In this document: in pieces, positions 6,720 to 13,612 of the stretch
How the letters are laid out: each line of letters begins with the position of its first letter
Position numbering within the stretch: the first letter of the stretch is position 1
Assembly: GCA_900770445.1 (NCBI GenBank)
Contig: CAAGKO010000057.1
Coordinates: 1 to 16,070, forward strand
Source: an uncultured Oribacterium sp.
GTDB taxonomy: Bacteria; Bacillota; Clostridia; Lachnospirales; Lachnospiraceae
Reading direction: 5' to 3'
Length of the DNA stretch: 16,070 nucleotides
Translations under genes and position numbers: made by a program
The notes under the pieces: model-generated
The model's input: only the letters and a program-made list of their open reading frames with translations
Database searches by the model: none
What the model was told of the DNA's origin: nothing

Positions 6720-8183
6720 TCAAATAACATCGCTGTACTTCTCCGCGGCGGCCATAAACGGCTTCATTTTTTCCACGAGCTGTGCGCGGATCTCCGCGAG
6801 GTCGAGCGTCGTGAGCTGTCCGTGGCGGACGACCATCTGGCCGTTTGCGAACACCGTGTCGACGTCGGCCGCGTTCGCGGCGTAGGCCAATGCTGAGAAC
6901 GGGTTGTATACCGGGAACATGTGGGCGGCGTCCGTCGATACGAGCGTGAGGTCGGCGGCCATCCCCGGGGCGAGGTAACCGTACTCTGTGTCATGCATCG
7001 CCCCAGCCCCTGCGGCGTTACCGTTTTTCCGAATTCTATCCGTGCCATGCAGGACCTCGGCCCCGCCACGGGTCGCCGCGCGGACGATGGTCCGGGCCGG
7101 GAAGAGCGAGCGGTCATGGTTCGCTGTCTTCTGGGCATTCGGGAGCATCCGCATCTGATCAAACATCGAGAGTGTGTTGCCGGAGGACGGGCCGTCCGTG
7201 CCGAGGCCGAAGCCGACGCCGAGCTGACGTGCCCGCTCCATCGGGGCCACGCCCTTTCCAGCCTTCGTGTTGCTGCAGATGCAGTGGGCGATGCCGGCGC
7301 CGCGCGCCTTCAGGAGTTTCAGGTCCTCTTCCGTCATGTGGATGCAGTGCGCCGCGAGCGTATGCGTATCCAGCGCGCCGATCGAATCGAGGAAGGCGGT
7401 CGGGGTCATGCCCATCGCGCGGAAATGCTCCATTTCGTAGTCCATCTCGGAGGCGTGCAGGGTGAAGATCGTGTCGTACTTCACCGCGAGATCATGCGCC
7501 TCGCGGAGCTTCTCCGGTGACAGGGTCGTCGTGCCGTGCGGTGCGATGATCGGATGAATGCGCGGATGCCGCGCCCCATGATACTCCGCGAAGAAGTCCT
7601 TCTGATAGGCGAAGCCGCCGTACTCTTCGTCCGGGCTGTCGCAGGTTTTCTGTCCGATCAGGGTCTCGCCGAGGTAGCCGCGGATGCCGGCCTGCTCGCA
7701 GGCCTCCGCGACGTGGTCCTCGAAGTAGTACATGTCGAGGAAGGTCGTGGTGCCCGAAAGGAACATCTCGGCGATGCCGTAGAGCGCGCCCCAGTAGACG
7801 AGTTCCGGTGTCATCGCCTCGAGTTCCAGTGGAAACAGGAAGCGGCGCAGTCGGTCCGGGCAGTCGTCGCCCATCGAACGAAACGGCACCATCGACACAT
7901 GGCAGTGCGTGTTCACGAAGCCCGGCAGCAGGATGCCGCCCTGACCGTCGATCACCTCGTCCGCCGCCGCTGTCGCCTGCTGCAGGTTCTCGATCGGCTG
8001 GGCAGCGGCGTTGGTCTGCGCTGAAGCTACCGTACGATCGTCGAGCGAGGACTCCGCCTGCTTCTGCGCTTCTTCACCGAGCGCAGCGATCTTCTCGCCG
8101 TCGATGAAGAGCCAGCCGTCGCGAAGTACGCGATCGGCGTCATCCATCGTCAAGATGGTCACATGTTTAATCAGTGTTTTCAT
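6720..8183 (-). CDS. mtaD: Amidohydrolase of the MtaD / SAH deaminase (TrzA/AtzB) family
   Basis: Cytoplasmic metal-dependent hydrolase. Relatives deaminate methylthioadenosine, S-adenosylhomocysteine, 5'-deoxyadenosine or guanine-like rings. ATG 8183 is chosen because the family N-terminus (MKTLIKHVTILTMDD) begins there; upstream in-frame sequence overlaps the previous gene and looks non-coding. The ribosome site AAAGG is weak and about 11 nt away. In the 487-aa product, metal ligands are visible: HCH at 93-95, HASE at 243-246, AAHCIH at 278-282 and GTDGPSSGN at 328-336. Unusual is a ~35-residue Ala/Gln-rich insertion at about 39-73, between GEKIAALGE and DEVIDGQG, where relatives have a short turn, plus a smaller Gly/Ala-rich loop (NGNAAGAGAM) near the C-terminal end of the barrel. 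Exact substrate cannot be told; it lies 112 bp after the abgA-like gene. Confidence 0.85.
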   Translation of the reverse strand: MKTLIKHVTILTMDDADRVLRDGWLFIDGEKIAALGEEAQKQAESSLDDRTVASAQTNAAAQPIENLQQATAAADEVIDGQGGILLPGFVNTHCHVSMVPFRSMGDDCPDRLRRFLFPLELEAMTPELVYWGALYGIAEMFLSGTTTFLDMYYFEDHVAEACEQAGIRGYLGETLIGQKTCDSPDEEYGGFAYQKDFFAEYHGARHPRIHPIIAPHGTTTLSPEKLREAHDLAVKYDTIFTLHASEMDYEMEHFRAMGMTPTAFLDSIGALDTHTLAAHCIHMTEEDLKLLKARGAGIAHCICSNTKAGKGVAPMERARQLGVGFGLGTDGPSSGNTLSMFDQMRMLPNAQKTANHDRSLFPARTIVRAATRGGAEVLHGTDRIRKNGNAAGAGAMHDTEYGYLAPGMAADLTLVSTDAAHMFPVYNPFSALAYAANAADVDTVFANGQMVVRHGQLTTLDLAEIRAQLVEKMKPFMAAAEKYSDVI

Positions 8184-8295
8184 ATCGTAAGAAGCCTTTC
8201 TTTTTTCGCATTCATGTCTTCCACCGGTCGAACTCGATCCGGCGCGCCATCGGATGGGCGGCAGAAGGTATTGGCCGCAGGCAAATGCCGCGGCG

Positions 8296-9705
8296 TCACG
8301 CACGACCGGCGAGATCGTAGACGATTGCGCTGAACAGGGTGATGCCGCGCGCGAGCACCTGCTCGTCGAAATCGAAGCGGATGGTGTGCTGCTCACTCGC
8401 CATGTCGGTCATGGTGCGCATGTAGGTCGCCTGACCGCCGTGGCTCTGGACGCGGTTCATCATGAGAGAGATGTCTTCGGAGCCCCAGTTCTGCGCGTTC
8501 GGGGTGGAGCTCACGCGGTACTGCGGGAGTTCCGTCTGCACGAGCGTCGCGATGCGCTGCCAGAGAGCTTCGTCGCTGTGCTGCGACTCGCCGCGGCCCT
8601 CGATCTTCATCTCGCAGCGGCAGCCGTGCATCATCGCAGCGCCCTGACAGATTTGCTCCGCCTCGTGCATCATGTATTCATTGATCTCCGTCGTCTCGCC
8701 GCGCACCTCGATCTCCATCTTCGCGCGGTCCGGGATGACGTTGCGCCCCGTGCCTGCGTGGAGCGTCCCGACGTTGACGCGGGTAATGCCGGCGGAGTGG
8801 CGCGGGATCGCGTAGAGTCCGAGGCTCGCCTGGGCCGCCGCGAGGAGCGCATTCTGTCCGCGCTCCGGGAAGCCGCCCGCGTGCGCCGCGGTGCCGCTGT
8901 AGTAGACGTCGTACTTCGTGTTCGCGAGGGAACCGTAGGTGCCCGGCGTGATGTCGCCGTCGTCGAGCGCACCGGTCGGCGCGATGTGATTTCCGATGAG
9001 GTAGTCGACGTCGTCGAGGTGTCCGTGGGCCACGATGGCCGCCGCGCCGCGGCCGCCCTCCTCGCCCGGCTGGAAAATCAGCTTGATCGTGCCATGAAGT
9101 GCGTCGCGATGCTTCATGAGAAGCTCGGCCACGCCGAGGCCGATCGTCGCATGCGCGTCATGGCCACACGCGTGCATCATACCAGCATTGACACTGGCGA
9201 AGCCCTCGCGGGTCGGCCGATGCGTCGCCTCCGGGCACTCGACCATGCCGAGCGCGTCGATGTCGAAGCGAAGCGCCACCACCGGACCCGGGCCGCAGTC
9301 GAGGATGCCGATCGCGCCGGTGAAGCCCTCGCGGAGATCCGGCGTCAGCTCCTCTTCCGTCACGCCCTGCTGCAGCACCGCCTTTGCGTGTGCCGCCATG
9401 ATGTCCGCGTCCGGAAGCCCGAGCCGTGCGGACTCCAGGCAGACCTCGCGCCCCGTCAGCACCTGATAGCCGAGCGTGCGGAGCCGCCGCACGATGATCG
9501 CCGTCGTCCGCATCTCGAGCCAGCCCGTCTCCGGATGCCGGTGAAGATCACGCCGCAGCGCCACCGAACGCGGCTGCATCGCCGACGCCTCCGCCGAAAA
9601 TTCTTCGTAGATGTTTTTCTTTTCTTCCTGGTTGATGTTGTTTTCATCTTCCTGGTTGATGTTGTTTTCATCTTCCTGGTAGATGTTGTTCTTCTCTATT
9701 TCCAT
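8296..9705 (-). CDS. abgA: M20 metallopeptidase, AbgA-like amidohydrolase
   Basis: Zinc amidohydrolase; E. coli AbgA with AbgB splits p-aminobenzoyl-glutamate, a folate breakdown product. ATG 9705 is chosen because AAGGAGG lies 9 nt upstream; the ATG at 9723 would translate that site. In the 469-aa product the family core begins near residue 45. It shows RRDLHRHPETGW (51-62), the metal motif HACGHDAH (178-185), GEEGG (214-218, catalytic Glu) and a dimerisation domain with GTAAHAGG. RFDIDALG and SVNAGMMHACGH closely match my recollection of E. coli AbgA. The first ~34 residues are a repeat-rich acidic tail (NNINQEDE copies) not usual in the family. No AbgB partner is in the window, so it may act alone or on another N-acyl or amide substrate. 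It is the first gene of the leftward block. Confidence 0.87.
   Translation of the reverse strand: MEIEKNNIYQEDENNINQEDENNINQEEKKNIYEEFSAEASAMQPRSVALRRDLHRHPETGWLEMRTTAIIVRRLRTLGYQVLTGREVCLESARLGLPDADIMAAHAKAVLQQGVTEEELTPDLREGFTGAIGILDCGPGPVVALRFDIDALGMVECPEATHRPTREGFASVNAGMMHACGHDAHATIGLGVAELLMKHRDALHGTIKLIFQPGEEGGRGAAAIVAHGHLDDVDYLIGNHIAPTGALDDGDITPGTYGSLANTKYDVYYSGTAAHAGGFPERGQNALLAAAQASLGLYAIPRHSAGITRVNVGTLHAGTGRNVIPDRAKMEIEVRGETTEINEYMMHEAEQICQGAAMMHGCRCEMKIEGRGESQHSDEALWQRIATLVQTELPQYRVSSTPNAQNWGSEDISLMMNRVQSHGGQATYMRTMTDMASEQHTIRFDFDEQVLARGITLFSAIVYDLAGRA
9600..9695 (-). repeat. 24-bp tandem repeat in the abgA 5' end
   Basis: Two identical 24-bp units (9624-9647, 9648-9671) are followed by a third diverged unit (9672-9695) and preceded by a worn partial unit (about 9600-9623). 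Each encodes 8 residues of the NNINQEDE type. Because 24 is a multiple of three, copy-number change would alter tail length without breaking the frame. Confidence 0.85.
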
Positions 9706-9803
9706 GATTACTGCCTCCTTCATACGGCATATAGCCCGCGCGCCCGACCTCCCGGGGTGCTCCCGTCGCCATGTTTTCGCAATATCAGGGCTTTCTTAAC
9801 GTA

Positions 9804-10128
9804 TGACATTAGATTTACTTTGAATGTCGCGCATTTTTTTCGCAATTCACTGTTTGGCGCCACTGATGACATTAAATATTTTGAGTTTTGTAACAAACTG
9901 CCTGTTTCAGCTTCCAGTGACATTAGGTCAGATAATGTCAAGTAAGGGAAATATAAGTGCATTGTGAAAATCCGCTCCATAAAGTTAATGTCATCATCTC
10001 CGAAATGCCGAAATCTGTGAAATATATAATGTCATGTCTTTTCAAATCCAGACTTTTATGAAATCGACTTAATGTCACTCTTTCAAAAAATGCCCCTATT
10101 GTATAACTTCGCAAATATTCTAATGTCA
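9804..10128. repeat. Array of eight TAATGTCA words in the abgA/pfkB intergenic region
   Basis: The divergent 608-bp gap 9706-10313 is AT-rich and holds eight exact copies of one 8-bp word. Three read TGACATTA (9804, 9867, 9918) and five read TAATGTCA (9933, 9986, 10027, 10070, 10121). A degenerate ninth is at 9822. The two innermost form a perfect inverted repeat with 7 bp between (9918-9940). Other spacings are 63, 51, 53, 41, 43 and 51 bp, mostly near whole helical turns. Sequence between the words is not conserved. Short ORFs across the region are not convincing. It may be a cluster of operator sites for the divergent genes. Confidence 0.85.
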
Positions 10129-10149
10129 TGGCAGGTATAAAACTCCGTA

Positions 10150-10179
10150 TTGCGAGAACTCCCTCATGTGAAGTAGTAT
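10150..10179 (+). promoter_or_regulatory. Possible promoter for the kinase gene
   Basis: TTGCGA (10150-10155) and TAGTAT (10174-10179) are 18 bp apart on the plus strand, about 135 bp before the kinase start and just right of the last TAATGTCA word. The match to the vegetative consensus is only fair. Confidence 0.35.
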
Positions 10180-10313
10180 AGTAAACGTCGGCTGAAAATG
10201 CCAGTAGATAAAAAGGTCACGGTACCGCAACAGCACTGAACCTCGGCGCGTTTGATTCCCCAAGCACAGTGACGATGTCGCGGACGACCACTCTGAAACT
10301 ATGGAGGAATACT

Positions 10314-11210
10314 ATGAAACGACTTCTCATCATCGGCTCCACCTGTGTGGATGTGATTCTCCGACTCGACCACCTGCCGACAACCGGCGAGGACATGCAT
10401 CCGGTGCAGCGCTTCGCGATGGGCGGCTGCGCGTTCAACGTGGCGCAGGTGCCGAAGGCCTATGATGTCGATCTTCGCTTCGTGACGCCGATCGGCGACC
10501 ACGGCGTGTTCAGCGACTTCGTGCGCGCTCATCTCGACAATGCTGGCTTCCGGGGTCCGATCACCGTCCCGGATAGTGAAAATGGCTGCTGCTACTGCCT
10601 CGTGGAGCGAAGCGGCGAGCGTACTTTCCTCTCCGTCCACGGCGTTGAGTACAGCTTCCATGCAGAGTACATGGACGCCTTCGCGGGCGAGCGCTTCGAC
10701 TATACCTACATCTGCGGACTCGAGGTCGAGGAAACGACCGGCGGTGAGCTCGTCGCCTGGCTCGAGGCGCACCCGGACATCGCCGGCACCGTCGTGTATG
10801 CACCGGGCCCGCGCGGCATCGAGGTCGACGCGAATCGTACGGAACGCATCCTCGCGCTGCATCCGATCCTCCACCTGAACGAGCAGGAAGCGCAGGCTCT
10901 CGCCGGGATGGGCGGCAGCGAGAATCACGTCCTCGCAGCAGCGCAGGCGCTGCACGCGAAGACCGGAAACATGGTCATCGTGACATGCGGTGCCGACGGC
11001 GTACTCTGGATCTCTGCGGATGGCTCCGTGCACACTGCGCCATCCGTACCGGCGACCGTCGTCGATACCATCGGTGCCGGCGACTCGCACTGCGGCGCGG
11101 TCCTCACCGGCCTCACACTCGGCTGGTCCGAGGGCGACACCATGCGCTTCGCAAACAAGATTGCTTCCGAAGTCGTCGCCCAGGAAGGCGGCGCATACAT
11201 CCGCCGCTGA
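10314..11210 (+). CDS. PfkB-family sugar or nucleoside kinase
   Basis: Phosphorylates a sugar or nucleoside hydroxyl using ATP in the cytoplasm. ATG 10314 is preferred because GGAGG lies 8 nt upstream and the Rossmann-like start MKRLLIIGSTCVD follows; an earlier in-frame ATG (10269) lacks a ribosome site. At 298 aa the length is typical. The N-terminal substrate signature MGGCAFNVA is at 36-44. The C-terminal signature DTIGAGDSHCGAVLTG at 251-266 contains the anion hole and the catalytic Asp257. The substrate cannot be read from sequence. Ribokinase, fructokinase and adenosine/pseudouridine kinase are all in this family, and the nearby deaminase-type amidohydrolase makes a nucleoside or sugar product plausible. 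It is transcribed alone, away from abgA, and ends at a strong terminator. Confidence 0.88.
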   Translation: MKRLLIIGSTCVDVILRLDHLPTTGEDMHPVQRFAMGGCAFNVAQVPKAYDVDLRFVTPIGDHGVFSDFVRAHLDNAGFRGPITVPDSENGCCYCLVERSGERTFLSVHGVEYSFHAEYMDAFAGERFDYTYICGLEVEETTGGELVAWLEAHPDIAGTVVYAPGPRGIEVDANRTERILALHPILHLNEQEAQALAGMGGSENHVLAAAQALHAKTGNMVIVTCGADGVLWISADGSVHTAPSVPATVVDTIGAGDSHCGAVLTGLTLGWSEGDTMRFANKIASEVVAQEGGAYIRR

Positions 11211-11298
11211 CACTACTCTTTTCCCACGGAATACAGTGAGAAATTTCCAGGCCTGCGACGCTGGGATTTGACTCCGCAAACACATTCATAACATCGAA

Positions 11299-11328
11299 GC
11301 AGGTGGAAGGACTCCACCTGCTTTTTTT
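11299..11328 (+). terminator. Intrinsic terminator of the kinase gene
   Basis: GCAGGTGGA and TCCACCTGC (9 bp each) flank a 5-nt loop and are followed by seven T residues (11322-11328), about 90 bp after the kinase stop. Confidence 0.92.
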
Positions 11329-11336
11329 CAGAAACT

Positions 11337-11561
11337 GTAGGCATGATAAGGCTCGAAATCATGTGTCATGCCTGCTTTCGCCGAAGATTTTATAGGCATG
11401 GTGGCATAAAAACTGGCCTAACGTGCCTACGGTATGCCACGAAAAAGGGACATTTCCGTAGGCATGATGTCGTTTTAAAGCGCTTACCGTGCCTGCAATC
11501 GAAATTTCGAGGTGCCTTCGCTGTAGGCATGATCTCACGATAAAGCGCTTACCGTTCCTTC
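11337..11561 (+). repeat. Array of four 39-bp GTAGGCAT...TGCCTGC units
   Basis: Units of exactly 39 bp start at 11337, 11392, 11458 and 11523. Each opens with GTAGGCAT (one copy ATAGGCAT) and the first three close with TGCCTGC or TGCCTAC; the fourth closes with a worn TTCCTTC. The ends are mutually complementary if G-U pairs are allowed (GTAGGCATG with CGTGCCTGC, 9 bp), so each unit can fold into a hairpin with a ~21-nt loop. Loops are largely unrelated, except that units 3 and 4 share TAAAGCGCTTACCGT. Gaps between units are 16, 27 and 26 bp. A fifth unit lies at 15997. The intergenic stretch 11211-11692 otherwise holds two terminators and a small inverted repeat. Confidence 0.8.
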
Positions 11562-11571
11562 TTCCCAGTTC

Positions 11572-11589
11572 ATGGGGGTCTGACCCCAT
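11572..11589. repeat. Small inverted repeat ATGGGG/CCCCAT
   Basis: ATGGGG and CCCCAT flank GTCTGA. The core resembles short REP-like palindromes with a GGGTC/GACCC pattern found in many bacterial genomes. Function unknown; no T-run follows. Confidence 0.4.
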
Positions 11590-11632
11590 TACGAAATTCT
11601 TAAGATGGAAGCGCCGGCAGTCTGGAATCGCC

Positions 11633-11672
11633 GCAAAATAAAAACAGAGGACGTCGCGCGAGCGACATCCTC
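11633..11672 (-). terminator. Intrinsic terminator of the ABC exporter operon
   Basis: On the minus strand an 11-bp stem (11662-11672 with 11647-11657, one G-U pair, 4-nt loop) is followed by TGTTTTTATTTT. It starts 20 bp after the stop of the second exporter gene. Confidence 0.92.
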
Positions 11673-11692
11673 CTGACTTAACTTTATGAAGC

Positions 11693-13612
11693 TCACTCCA
11701 GTTCGAAGGCGCCGGTGTACAGCTGGTAGTAGCTGCCGCGGGCGGCGATGAGCTCGTCGTGGGAGCCGCGTTCGATGATGCGGCCATGGTCGAGGACCAT
11801 GATGACGTCGGAGTTCTGGACGGTGCTGAGGCGGTGGGCGATGACGAAGACGGTGCGTCCGGCCATGAGGGCGTCCATGCCCTTCTGCACCACGGCCTCG
11901 GTGTGGGTATCGATGGAGGAGGTGGCCTCATCCATGATCATGACCGGCGGGTCGGCGACGGCGGCTCGCGCGATGGAGAGCAGCTGGCGCTGGCCCTGCG
12001 AGAGGTTCGCGCCGTTCGCGATCAGCATCGTGTCGTAGCCCTTCGGCAGTCGGCGAATGAAGCTGTCGGCGCCAGCGAGCTTCGCGGCCGCCATGCACTC
12101 CTCATCGGACGCATCGAGCTTTCCGTAGCGGATATTCTCCATGACGGTACCCGTAAAAAGCACAGTATCCTGCAGGATGATGCCGAGGGACTTTCGAAGG
12201 GACGCCTTCTCGATATCCTGGATATCGATGCCGTCGTAGGTGATGGTGCCCTTTTGGATCTCGTAGAAACGGTTGATGAGGTTCGTGATGGTCGTTTTAC
12301 CGGCACCGGTGGCACCGACGAACGCGACCTTCTGACCCGGACGGGCGTAGACATTGACCTCATGCAGAACCGTGTGCTTCCCGTCGTAGGAGAAATCCAC
12401 ATCCTTCAGGACGACGTCGCCCTCGAGGCGCTTATACGTCACGCTGCCGTCCGCCTCGACCTTCTTCCAGGCCCACTGCTCGGTGCGTTCTTCGCTCTCC
12501 TCGATCTGCCCGTTTCGCTCCTGACAGCGCACGAGCGTCACCGTGCCCTCATCCTTCTCCGGCTGCTGATCCATCAGCGCGAAGATACGACGCGCACCCG
12601 CGAGACCCATGACGATCGCATTGATCTGCTGCGAGATACCGCCGATCTGGCCGGCAAACTGCCGCTCCATGTTGAGGAACGGCACGGTGATGCTGATGCT
12701 GAGGGCCATCCCACTCAGGCTCAGGTTCGGCACCTTCAGGAAGAGCAGCACGCCGCCAGCGAACGCCAGCACAACATAGAGCATGTTTCCGATGTTTCCG
12801 AGGATCGGCATCAGGGTATTCGCGTAGCGGTTCGCCTTCTCCGACACCGCGAAAAGCTCGTCGTTGATCCGGTCGAAGTCGCGCTTCGCCGCATCCTCGT
12901 GGTTGAAGACCTTCACGACCTTCTGACCGTTCATCATCTCCTCGATGAAGCCCTCGGTCTGTGCAACCGCCGCCTGCTGCTTCACGAAGTAGCGTCCGGA
13001 GCTGCCACCGACCTTCTTCACGACCTTCGTCATGACGACGATGCCGCCGACCACGAGGATCGTGAGCCAGATGCTGTAGTACAGCATGAGTGAGAAAACG
13101 GTGACGAGGATGATGCCCGAGTTCAAGAGCTGCGGGATCGACTGCGAAATCATCTGACGCAGCGCATCGACGTCGTTCGTGTAGTAGGACATGATGTCGC
13201 CGTGCTCGTTGTGGTCGAAGTACGAAATCGGCAGCTTCTGCATACCGTCAAACATCTTCGTACGGATTTTCTTAAGCGAGCCCTGCGTGATCACCGCCAT
13301 GCACTGGTTGTAGGTGGTGCCCGCGATGAGCGACAGCGCATAGAGGACCGCCAGCGTCAGCACGAGGCTTAGGATCCGGGCGGACACACCGGCCCAGTCA
13401 CCACTCTGCCAGTTCTGCTCGATCAGCGCGATGATGCGCTGCTGGAACAGGGACGGGATCGCCGTGATGATCGCATTCACGAGGATGCACGCGAGCGTAA
13501 ACGGCAGCAGCACCGGATAAAACGAAAAGATCATCCTGATCAGCCGTCCGAGGGTGCCGTCCTTCAGCACGGTCTTATCGACCGGGCCGCGCATATTTCT
13601 GTTTCCCTTCAT
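11693..13612 (-). CDS. ABC exporter half-transporter, catalytic partner
   Basis: Second subunit of a heterodimeric type IV (multidrug/lipid-type) exporter in the membrane. The 639-aa protein has a six-helix transmembrane domain (about 25-345) and a nucleotide-binding domain. It carries Walker A GATGAGKT (433-440), signature LSQGQ (537-541), Walker B MIMDE with catalytic Glu562, and H-loop His593. These canonical residues mark it as the subunit completing the active ATP site. A hydrophilic insert of ~45 residues (about 354-398, rich in Glu and Trp) sits between the domains; similar inserts are common in Lachnospiraceae exporters. ATG 13612 has AGGAGG upstream and overlaps the previous stop as ATGA, indicating translational coupling. 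Substrate unknown; drug or peptide efflux are both possible. Confidence 0.92.
   Translation of the reverse strand: MKGNRNMRGPVDKTVLKDGTLGRLIRMIFSFYPVLLPFTLACILVNAIITAIPSLFQQRIIALIEQNWQSGDWAGVSARILSLVLTLAVLYALSLIAGTTYNQCMAVITQGSLKKIRTKMFDGMQKLPISYFDHNEHGDIMSYYTNDVDALRQMISQSIPQLLNSGIILVTVFSLMLYYSIWLTILVVGGIVVMTKVVKKVGGSSGRYFVKQQAAVAQTEGFIEEMMNGQKVVKVFNHEDAAKRDFDRINDELFAVSEKANRYANTLMPILGNIGNMLYVVLAFAGGVLLFLKVPNLSLSGMALSISITVPFLNMERQFAGQIGGISQQINAIVMGLAGARRIFALMDQQPEKDEGTVTLVRCQERNGQIEESEERTEQWAWKKVEADGSVTYKRLEGDVVLKDVDFSYDGKHTVLHEVNVYARPGQKVAFVGATGAGKTTITNLINRFYEIQKGTITYDGIDIQDIEKASLRKSLGIILQDTVLFTGTVMENIRYGKLDASDEECMAAAKLAGADSFIRRLPKGYDTMLIANGANLSQGQRQLLSIARAAVADPPVMIMDEATSSIDTHTEAVVQKGMDALMAGRTVFVIAHRLSTVQNSDVIMVLDHGRIIERGSHDELIAARGSYYQLYTGAFELE

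Noticed and set aside
8184..8396. Longer N-terminus for the MtaD-like protein
   Set aside because: It would overlap abgA, is Ser/Arg-rich without family similarity, and the true family start is at 8183.
8254..9945. 563-codon plus-strand open frame opposite abgA
   Set aside because: It is antisense to a protein with clear M20 motifs and has Arg/His/Val-rich composition typical of a GC-rich shadow frame, with no recognisable domain.
9804..10128. Replication origin or plasmid iterons
   Set aside because: No replication initiator or partition gene is nearby, and neighbours are ordinary metabolic genes; operators or an intergenic array fit better.
9938..10129. Small minus-strand ORF of 63 codons in the divergent region
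   Set aside because: It is built over the TAATGTCA words (recurring MTL/VTL) without a ribosome site or recognisable domain.
10299..11285. 328-codon minus-strand frame opposite the kinase
   Set aside because: The opposite strand has both PfkB signatures and a good ribosome site; this frame has neither.
11343..11543. Small plus-strand ORF of 66 codons
   Set aside because: It is made of the 39-bp repeat units, lacks a ribosome site and has no protein-like composition.
11337..11561. CRISPR array
   Set aside because: Conserved parts are short words at both ends of a variable centre, spacing is uneven (55, 66, 65 bp) and no cas gene is present.
11759..13093. 444-codon plus-strand open frame opposite the exporter gene
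   Set aside because: Antisense to a subunit with intact Walker A, Walker B and signature motifs; composition is that of a shadow frame.
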